Shown: positions 56,601 to 64,000 of the stretch, piece after piece
Layout: the number at the start of each line of letters is the position of its first letter
How positions within the stretch are numbered: the stretch's first letter is position 1
Source: Pseudonectria foliicola
Lineage: Eukaryota > Ascomycota > Sordariomycetes > Hypocreales > Nectriaceae
Direction of reading: 5' to 3'
NCBI GenBank assembly: GCA_003693505.1
Contig: QUZD01000120.1
Location: 1 to 64,000 of the forward strand
Length of the DNA stretch: 64,000 bases
Position numbers and translations under genes: made by a program
The notes under the pieces: generated by a model
What the model saw: only the letters and a program-made list of their open reading frames with translations
Databases searched by the model: none
Told to the model about the DNA's origin: nothing

Positions 56601-59600
56601 GTCGTTGTTTGGCTCAATGTTTGACACAGCCTCTGCCTTGACCTCCCTCTGCGTAGCTGCAGGAGGTTCACGCGAGCTGATCTCATCGACAGCGTCTTGG
56701 ACTCGCTGAAGCATGTCCTCCACGCGAGAGATGTCGCCCTTCTGGGCCATCTCTTTTTCGTGGACGCTCTTGAGCATGTCTTCTATGCGAGCGAGGTCAT
56801 CCTTCTGGATCCCCTGGCCCTCAGGCTCCATGGTTTCCACCTTTTGCTGAAGCTGGGCAACCATCGTCTCAATATTTTTGATGTCGTCCAGCGTCAGCAT
56901 GTCCGCAGGGACAATGGGCCTGCCACCGTCCTCGTCCTTGGAAATGGCAGCAAGAGCGCGGTCATTGCTGCTGTCCCTAAGAGACTCGATGTCTGAGCGG
57001 ACAGAGTCAAGCCCGGCCTTGAGAGCATCCAAAAACTTCTCGTCGGATCCAGCTTCGACATTCGCGACGGCCCGCTCGCTGCTGCTGTCACGAAGAGCAT
57101 CGATATCTGAGCGAACGGCTTCAAGTCCCGTCTTGAGGGCATCTAAGATCTTCTCATCGGACGCAGGCTCAATATTTGCGACAGCACGTTCGCTGCTACT
57201 GTCGCGGAGAGCATCAATATCAGAGCGGACAGCCTCCAGTCCAGTCTTGAGAGCAACGAGGATATCATCATTTGCTGTCTGATCGGCGGCTGGAGCAAGT
57301 GCTTTGTCATGGGTGTCTCGAAGCGTCTCGATGTCTGAGCGAACTGAGTCGAGGCCTGCCTTCAGGGCGTCGAGAATTTCGTCAGTGTCGACATTTTCGA
57401 CAGGAGTAGTCTTCTCATTGGTAGCGTCACGAAGGACTTCGATGTCGGAACGCACCGCGTCAAGGCCGGATCGCAGAGCGTCGAGGACTTCGTGATTTGC
57501 AGGACGCTCAACGGGTGCCATGGCCTTGTCATGGGTGTCACGAAGCGCTTCGATATCCGTACGAACAGAAGCCAGACCTGACTTGAGGGCTTCCATCAAT
57601 TCATCGCTACTGTCAGAGGGTGCATCGAGGGTAGCCAACGCTCTGTCATTGGAAGCATCGCGGAAGGACTCGATATCTGCACGGAGAGAGTCCAGGCCAG
57701 ACTTAAGAGCGTCGAGGATCTCATCATTGGCCGTCAAATCGGCGGGCTTGTTGGTGACTCGGTCCATGCCAATCCGCAGATCGTTCAGACCATCGTTAAG
57801 AGCATCCAGAATTTCGCTTGTCTCTGCCCGCGGCCGGAGAATCTCCTGACGCAGGTTGGTGAACCCGGCCTGGAGCGCCTCCATAACCTCCACATTGTTG
57901 GTTTGCTGCGGCACAGCAGGGATCATGGATGAATTTACCACCTCGCGCAGGCCTTCGAGCTCGGTTCTCAGTTGTTCGCGAGAATCCTGAGTTGCATTTG
58001 TGAGAAGACCGGCAACCTCGTCCTTGAAGTCATCGAGAGACTTGAAGAAGTTATCCATGAGCTCCTCGTGATCGGCGGCTCCGGTAGCACGGTCAACGTA
58101 GCCTTCTATGGAGGCACGGAGGCTTTCGAAGCCATCTTTGGTGGCATCCAGTACCTGGTCCGTATCGCGACCATTTGCAGCCATGGCCTTGAATTCATAC
58201 TGCAAGTACTCTTTGATTTCCTGCAGGCGGGAAGTAATGTCATCGTTGTTCGACGCTGGCACAAGTGCGCGGGATGAATTGAGGTCGAGGTCATGAAGCC
58301 CTTCTTTGACGGCGTGGACCACGTCGGCATGAGTGAGGTCCTGGTTACCAAGTGCAGACGCAGCCACGGGGAATTCAAATTCCTCCAGACAGTCACGTAC
58401 AGCATCGATGATCTCATCTCTCGACATACTGGCGGGAGTATCAACCTGGGGTGGGACAAAGTGCTTGAGGCCCTCGACAACGGCGGTAAAGACTTCATCT
58501 CTTGTGGCCGCTGGCGCGTGGTCATTTCGGGGAGCATACTCCTGGAGGCCCTGCTTGAGACAGGCCAAGACCTCGTCACGCTCAAGGCCAATCTGTTGGA
58601 CTTCAATCTCGGGCTTGTAGTTCTCCCAGGCATCTCTCACAGCCTCGATGACGTCCTCTCTGCTGAGATCAGGCGCGTCATCGGTGGCAGCCTCGTTGTC
58701 TCGTAAAGCCGCTCGCATGGCGTTGTAGATCTCTTGGTAGTCAACGACTGTCTTTTGAGAGTTGACCGAAGCGGCAGACTGGCGTCGATGCTCTCGAAGC
58801 ACATGGTTCAGTTGATCCTTCATCTGTTCCAGGCCTTCGTCAATAACTCGGGCCACTTCATCCTTGCTCGGAGTGTCGTGGGTATCGTCGGAGCTTCGCT
58901 TGGAAGCCTGCTGCTCGAGTCGTCTGCCGAGTTCCCGGCCCATGCCCAAGACCTCGCCACGAAGCTCCCTCACAAGGGCCTTGACCTCGGCGGTAAGCCC
59001 ACCGCCCTGGGCCACACTGTCCTTGACGGAGTGGATAATGTTCACAAGGTCGTCGTTGAGCAAGTCAGCGCCGCGGACACTGGGCTCCGACATTCTCCGG
59101 CCCTCGTTCTTCATGATATGCTCAATTCGCTGTGCGACAGCTCCACCTCTCGGGTGATCAAGCGACTTGCCTGAAGGCTCCGACTGGTTGTCAAAGCTCA
59201 TGTTGCGAGACTTGGCTGCATGAGGCATCCCATTGCTGAGGATAACAGCCTGCTCAGCTTGTGACTTCACATGCTCGACCAGCTCGTTCAGTTTGTCGGA
59301 CGTGGCGAGCCCGCTGAGCTTACTGGACACTTCCATCAACCTGCTCAAGAGAGACTCCTGTCCCTCCTTGGTGCCCATATCCTTGATGATCTTCTCAAGA
59401 AGAGCCACGGACGGCGGGGCCTCGGATCCGGCGAGGGACGGAGTGCTGATGGAGGCTCGCTCAAAAGAGTCGCAGAAACTCTTGGGGGAGGGGATTCGAG
59501 GTAGGTGGAATCCTCTTGATGAGGCAGGAGGCGTCCCATTGTGAGGCTTGCTATCAAGAAAATGACCACCAAAGGGGTCCCGTGCGGAGGTGAGTCGGAG

Positions 59601-60568
59601 AGGATCGGTGGAGCTGCCAAGGAGTTCTCTCAGGCTCTTCCGAATGTCTTCATCTCTGGTCGTTGTTGCCTCTTTGAGACTCAGCAAATCAGTTGCATTG
59701 TCACGACTTCGTCGGCTGAGCTGGGACATTTCCTTCTGTAGTGAAGTTGCAATGTTGGTCAGGCTCAATATTTGGTTGGAGAGCTGGTCAAGCGACTGAG
59801 GGTGCTTGATAACAGCTGTGGATCCATTGGTGACGTTGGAGAGAGGAGCTTCAGGCTCCTTGGGGGGGGCGGCAGCTGGAGCCGACATGTTTTGAAGTGC
59901 TTGCATGGTGGAAGACTGCGGCGGCGTGTTCTCGCCCAGGATGCTCTGAGTGGCTCGCCGCACGACAGGGCGAACAATGGGCGTCAGGCTTGGGCCTGGC
60001 GTAGGCGAGCCCAAGGACTCGACATCGCTGTGACGAGACGACTCTGAGCCGCCTTCTCTCAGGCGGACGGGCGTCTCAGGACGACCGAACTTTTCGGGTG
60101 AGCGGGCAGGAGACAGATTGGAGTGGTTGCCCTCAATCATGAGACTCATGTCGCGAACTGTGGAGGGCTGTAGGGATTGCATACGGCGGTGGCCTCCCTT
60201 GACCAGGGACCTGTCGGGAGACAGGTCGTGGTTGCGCTTCATGGCGGGCATCATGGCGCTTTCGCGAGCACGCTCGTTGAGCGCAGCGTGAGCAGATTGA
60301 ATGGCGCTCGAGGTGCCTGCTCGGGACGTCAGAGGCGAGCCCGGGTTGAGAGGCAGCGGTGGCGGGCAGCGTTCGGGATCAGAACTATCCCACCTGCTAC
60401 GGGTTAGTTGGCGAAACAAAAAGGACATGACATTGGACATGGGCGGCGAGAGACGCACATGGGAACGATGAGGGACGATCGAAGGCCGAGGTCAGTGGAA
60501 GAAGCGGAGTGTTGGTGTCTTAGCTGGTAGTCCCCTTCGGATGGGGCGTCTCGTTCAGACGAGGGCAT
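53646..60568 (-). CDS. Giant coiled-coil protein with two internal repeat arrays
   Basis: Two exons, 60568-60459 and 60393-53646, give 2,285 residues. Exon 1 starts MPSSERDAPSEGDYQLRHQH and joins through a 65-bp intron (GTGCGT donor, CTAAC branch, GCAG acceptor) to WDSSDPERCPPP. The N-terminal 600 residues are Ser/Pro-rich. About residues 867-1187 hold roughly nine 36-40-residue repeats on the theme DEILDALKxGLDSVRSDIExLRD. Long coiled coil follows to about 1700. Residues 1730-1933 are twelve tandem 17-residue repeats of the type KYDDTxVxEKLDxLxxH. Another coiled coil follows, then a disordered acidic tail. No ATPase head, membrane segment or enzyme domain is visible. I suspect a cytoskeletal or septal/cortical scaffold, but cannot name it. 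Similar filamentous-fungal proteins are often auto-named after segregation ATPases or ajm1, which says little. An upstream in-frame ATG at 60652 would add 28 residues. Confidence 0.82.
54705..55316 (-). repeat. 51-bp coding tandem repeat, 12 units
   Basis: Twelve uninterrupted units of 51 bp encode a 17-residue repeat (type KYDDTEVREKLDELMGH). The invariant core is YDD at positions 2-4, with a hydrophobic at 7 and EKL at 9-11. Units alternate in type: the form ending VQEKLDTLVEL occurs at units 6, 9 and 11, so duplication probably involved multi-unit blocks. Confidence 0.9.
56945..57900 (-). repeat. Coding repeat of about 36-40 residues, roughly nine units
   Basis: Degenerate tandem units encode the theme DEILDALKxGLDSVRSDIExLRD plus a variable 12-16-residue linker. 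Two neighbouring units share the string AVRSDIDALRDSSSERAVAN, indicating recent duplication or gene conversion. Confidence 0.85.
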
Positions 60569-61700
60569 GCTGCTCTGTCGACGAGTCGACGATGCTGAGG
60601 AATGCACAATGGGGAACGCAGGCAAATAGTGGCCGCGATGGCGGATGGACAAGAATGCGGACGGCGCCGCAACCGCGCGGTGAGGAACGCAGGTGGAGAG
60701 CGGAGGCGGAGGCCGAAGCGAAGCGAAGCGGTATCAAGGAATCAGGGTATCGAGAGCCGAGCCAACAATGGCAATGACAATGGCAATAGCAATGGCAATG
60801 GCAAGAAAGCTGGGAGTTCTAGGACGCCAAAGGCATTCTTATTCTCCAGAGACGCCGGTTCAGCAGGTTGCTCAAAGCGTGGACGTGGGGATGCTGGAGA
60901 TGGGGGTGGGAGCTTGGAGCTTGGGCAAACGCACTTACTTTAGCAGGCCGCCGTGCTATGTAGGTGATCCTCGACGTAGCTCAGGTTTATTGTTGTTTCG
61001 GGCAGACGGTTGCCAGGCAACGCAACAGCTGCAGCTGGGAGCAACCCGCTTTTCCCGGGCGGCACCAAGGACGAGTGGATCTAGCGCCGCTCCGCTTTGG
61101 TGGTTATTTGGTCCATCGTGGTCCATCTCCGTTGACATCCCTGTCTGATGCCATGGGCGCCGGCGAATGACGCACCACCAGCGCATCGCTCATTCTCACC
61201 GCGCATCGGAGAGACCAGGCTCCAGCAGGCTCTAGCAAGCTTTGCAAGCTTTTCAGGCATTGGCGCACTGGCCTTGCTGGCTGGCGCCGGCAGGCCCTTG
61301 CAAGCCATCTGTGGGCGGGCACATGCATGTGCCCAGAACAGACGTTGGACATAGTATGTAAACACAGGCTGAGCTGCAGGTTGGCCAGGGCGACGGCGGG
61401 GGCCACCAGCACAACCTTGAATGACGAGAGAAGCACTCGCATATCAGACTGGGGGGAGACGAGCAGGACGGGAGAAAAGATTCGCTTTTAATGTACAAAG
61501 TTGGGTGCGATGGCAGCTCGCATTGACCCACTGCCCGCCTATGCGAGCACCATCTTCTAATAATAATGACAGCGGTAATATATGGGTGGCCACACAACAA
61601 GCCTTATTATTGCCCTCCCACTCCAGAAAAAATAAGTCTATATTTTATGGGTCCTTTAGATCGCTGAGTCCGGTGCGAGGAGGCATGCCTCTCTATTTCT
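60569..61700. other. Upstream region of the giant gene and 3' flank of the GTP/GDP carrier
   Basis: No gene was recognised. A CAATGG-type hexamer repeat lies at 60766-60804. The part next to 60568 is the promoter and leader of the giant gene, and the part near 61.5-61.7 kb is AT-rich and probably the carrier 3' UTR. Confidence 0.45.
60766..60804. repeat. CAATGG hexamer repeat
   Basis: About six CAATGG/CAATGA/CAATAG units upstream of the giant coiled-coil gene. Confidence 0.7.
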
Positions 61701-63077
61701 TTACTTGCGGAAGGCCGTGTCGAAGGCGGGGATGAGCGTCTGCGCCAGCCAGAACGAGAAGACCAGCTTGGGGCCCGTCATGAGCAGCTACACCAGACAA
61801 TCCATGATTAGTTACGCATCCAAGGAAAAATAACAAGAATGATGAACAACGCCATGTCGATTACGCACCTTGGGGACAAGACCCTTGAAGAAGCTACCAG
61901 CGCCCTCGTTCTTGGCCATGTTGGTGAGAATTCGGAATCCACTCTCCGGGTTGTCAAAGTTGCGGTTCTGGATACGCGTCTTGATGACATCGAGGGGAGC
62001 GGAAACGACGAGCGAGGCAGAGGCGCCGGCAATGGACGCGATGAAGTTCTGGAACCAGCTGGCCTTGTTGTAGTCCTGGAGAGCAAAGAGGTACTCCTTG
62101 GCAAAGGCGGAACCACCAAACAGCTGCAGACGCAGGTACCGTCAGTCAATTACACTCCACCTGCAACGCAACCAGGGGGGACATGTTCAACATACAGCAA
62201 ACGAACCAGGGGCGTTTCGTGCAGCGGTCCAGCCCCAGCCACGGTAGAGGCCGAAGCCCTCGTCGGCGACAATCTTGAGGACGCCACGGCCGCGGAAGGC
62301 CTCGGGGTTCGTCTGGCGCTTGATCTTGAGGACGTCCAGAGGGAGCAGGACAATCTCACCGATACCAATCAGACTGTGCAGTCGCCCATGTCAGCATCCT
62401 CCGCCACCCACGTCGGTTGTTTGGCAACTCACCTGCCGGCCGTCGAGTGCATAATAGCCTTGCCTGTCTTCTTTCCAAAGGCAGACTCAAAGTCCTTGCC
62501 GTAGTGCGTGGCGAGGTAGTCTCTAGCCACAGGCTGGCCGCCATACTTGTACACCCTCTGCAGGACCTTGTAGCCAGCGGCGTATCCCAGGCCGGGGAAC
62601 AGCGAGACGAACTTCTTGCCGGCGGAGGCGGCAGCCTTCTCCTTGAAGATGACCGTGTTCAGTTGGCTGGCATTGGTGATCTGTGTGCACAAGGAGCATC
62701 AGTCGACAGTCGGCCTTGGGTACGTACGTACGTCACGGAGGACGGGAGCTGTGCTTACTCGGGACTGGTTGCTCATCAATCGCTTCGCAATCGTATCCAC
62801 CTGTTTCGCTCACTGGTCAGCAAACGCAGTCATGGGCCGACTGGGGACGGCGAGCGCATGCGCTCTGTGCTCTGGAAGCCTCATACAGGGTGGAAGATGG
62901 CCAACTCGGCAATGCCAGCGGAGCCTAGCGTTTCACAAGCAGTCAGCACTCAGACATCCATCTTGCTCGTTCCTATCGTCGCCGGGCGAATGCGGCGGGG
63001 TGTTATCACGCACCAGAACCCAGCAGGCGAGCCAGGTTGGACTCCTTCTCACGTCCAGCGGCAACAGGAGGCGACAT
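61701..63077 (-). CDS. GGC1: Mitochondrial GTP/GDP carrier (Ggc1-like)
   Basis: An inner-membrane carrier that exchanges matrix GDP for GTP and affects mitochondrial iron balance and nucleic-acid synthesis. Seven exons are read in transcription order: 63077-63014, 62924-62887, 62800-62759, 62680-62433, 62373-62196, 62123-61869 and 61787-61701. They give 303 residues, the standard carrier length. The three carrier signatures appear as HPVDTIAKR (spanning exons 2-3), LPLDVLKIKRQ and APLDVIKTRIQNR. The blocks GLYRGWGWTAARNAPGSFALFGG and KLLMTGPKLVFSFWLAQ are those of Ggc1/Yhm1. The start is MSPPVAAGREKE. The first three exons are only 64, 38 and 42 nt, but all junctions keep frame and use GTGCGT, GTATGA, GTAAGC, GTGAGT or GTATGT donors. 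Confidence 0.94.
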
Positions 63078-63721
63078 CTTGGGCAACGGAGACTGAGGCG
63101 GCTGACGGAAACGACGTTGAAGCGAAAAGACGGGAACTGATGCTCGCTGTGCAAGATGGTTCGCGTTCCAAAGACCCTAGGAAATTTTTCCACTCTGCGA
63201 GGGAAAAACGGCCGTTCTGCCCTGCCAGATACCGACGTCGGACGATGTATCCAGCCAATGGAAAGCCTTGGTTTCCTCTGCCGACCGTTATCGCGGGTGA
63301 CGCCTCGAAAAGTAGCCTACCCTGTATGGTCAAGTCCTGGTTGAGTGTGTTCGCAAATCGCCACGATCAATCAGCAGAAGCAGAAAAATGTATCCGCGAT
63401 GAAATAAGGATGCATTCTCTCCACGGTGCCGGTTCTATTCTCGCAAATTTGTACGATATTCCTACAAGGTTTTGTCAAATTCAGTGATTCCTCAACCGCA
63501 GAGTGACCAAACCTCACCAATATACGGCCCCACTCTTTGACTTGATATCGCCCATAGCATAATGTCAAATTGTATGTTCATAAAGCTAGGCGCCCATTCA
63601 GTGTTTGACGCCAATATGCATTGTTCTGTTATGATACTCTGAATCAACCCGGTCGAAGCCAAGCAATTAGAGGTAAATAGCCACTCCATGTCCAAGACCT
63701 TCCTAAATAACAGCCCGCTCG
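63078..63721. other. Intergenic region upstream of the GTP/GDP carrier
   Basis: Promoter of the carrier gene and 3' flank of the next minus-strand gene. No coding region seen. Confidence 0.45.
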
Positions 63722-64000
63722 TCAATAGTCTCGCAACACTGCAATCAGCTCATCCAGCCTCATCATCTCGCCCAACAGCTTGCTTTGTGCCTCCAAATGC
63801 GTGTTGTACTTGTTGTAGTGCTCCGCCGTCATAACCTCTTCCTCCTTACCCTGCACATCCTTCCGCTCAACAAATGACAGAATGTTGCGCTCCCTATGAC
63901 GTTCAACATGCAGTGTCTGAAGGCACCGCAGCATAGCCTTGTAAATGTCATCCAGGACTTGTGATTGCGTGCGGTCCTTGTCAAAGTACCAGAAGAAGAG
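63722..64000 (-). CDS. C-terminal end of an unrecognised helical protein (partial)
   Basis: The frame is open from the window edge (64000) to a TGA at 63722-63724, giving the last 92 residues of a protein whose start lies outside. It begins LFFWYFDKDRTQSQVLDDIY and ends DELIAVLRDY. The stretch is strongly helical and charged (MLRCLQTLHVERHRERNILSF ... EEEVMTAEHYNKYNTHLEAQ). I do not recognise the family. The open frame could also be the final exon only. Confidence 0.6.
   Translation of the reverse strand, partial: LFFWYFDKDRTQSQVLDDIYKAMLRCLQTLHVERHRERNILSFVERKDVQGKEEEVMTAEHYNKYNTHLEAQSKLLGEMMRLDELIAVLRDY

Overview
The window is nuclear DNA from a filamentous ascomycete, most likely a sordariomycete and probably Hypocreales. 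The evidence is short introns of about 50-80 bp with GTATGT/GTACGT/GTAAGT donors and CTAAC/CTGAC branch sites close to the acceptor, large gene-poor gaps filled with ACCTACCTAGGTAGGT-type repeats, and proteins of filamentous-fungal type. The order is inferred from overall style, not from a diagnostic marker. I see no bacterial-type operons, CRISPR array, rRNA or tRNA gene, or intact transposon.

Layout. 0-9.8 kb: a cytosolic-type carnitine acetyltransferase (+), a Rad57-like RecA/Rad51 paralogue (+), and, converging on it, the second-largest subunit of RNA polymerase III (-). 9.7-16.7 kb: a gene-poor gap. 16.7-20.9 kb: a Puf4-like Pumilio RNA-binding protein (+). 22.3-23.2 kb: ribosomal protein eL15 (-). 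23.9-24.7 kb: an unrecognised gene broken by an in-frame amber codon (-). 26.0-28.9 kb: a PSP1-domain protein (-). 28.9-35.0 kb: a second gap. 35.0-39.0 kb: NFU1 (-), a zf-HIT protein (+) and a disordered Ser-rich protein (-). 39.0-43.5 kb: a third gap. 43.5-46.7 kb: a RasGEF fused to a GTPase-like domain (+). 47.5-48.9 kb: a second gene-like region with an in-frame amber (+). 49.3-49.6 kb: a small membrane protein (-). 50.9-53.1 kb: mitoribosomal uS5m (+) and DASH subunit Dad3 (-), convergent. 53.6-60.6 kb: a 2,285-residue coiled-coil protein with two internal repeat arrays (-). 61.7-63.1 kb: the mitochondrial GTP/GDP carrier (-). 63.7-64.0 kb: the 3' end of an unrecognised gene (-).

Most genes are conserved housekeeping functions and do not form one pathway. 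Loose themes are mitochondrial biology (NFU1, uS5m, GTP/GDP carrier, acetyl-carnitine shuttling), translation and mRNA control (eL15, Pol III, Puf, PSP1) and chromosome maintenance (Rad57, Dad3). I do not see a secondary-metabolite cluster or defence system. The most unusual items are the giant repeat protein, the GTPase-like/RasGEF fusion, two GC-AG introns, a 13-nt microexon, two genes interrupted by TAG codons, and dispersed CCTAGG-centred repeats confined to the gaps.

Exon boundaries were read by eye from splice signals, frame continuity and family conservation. Reported lengths assume those junctions.
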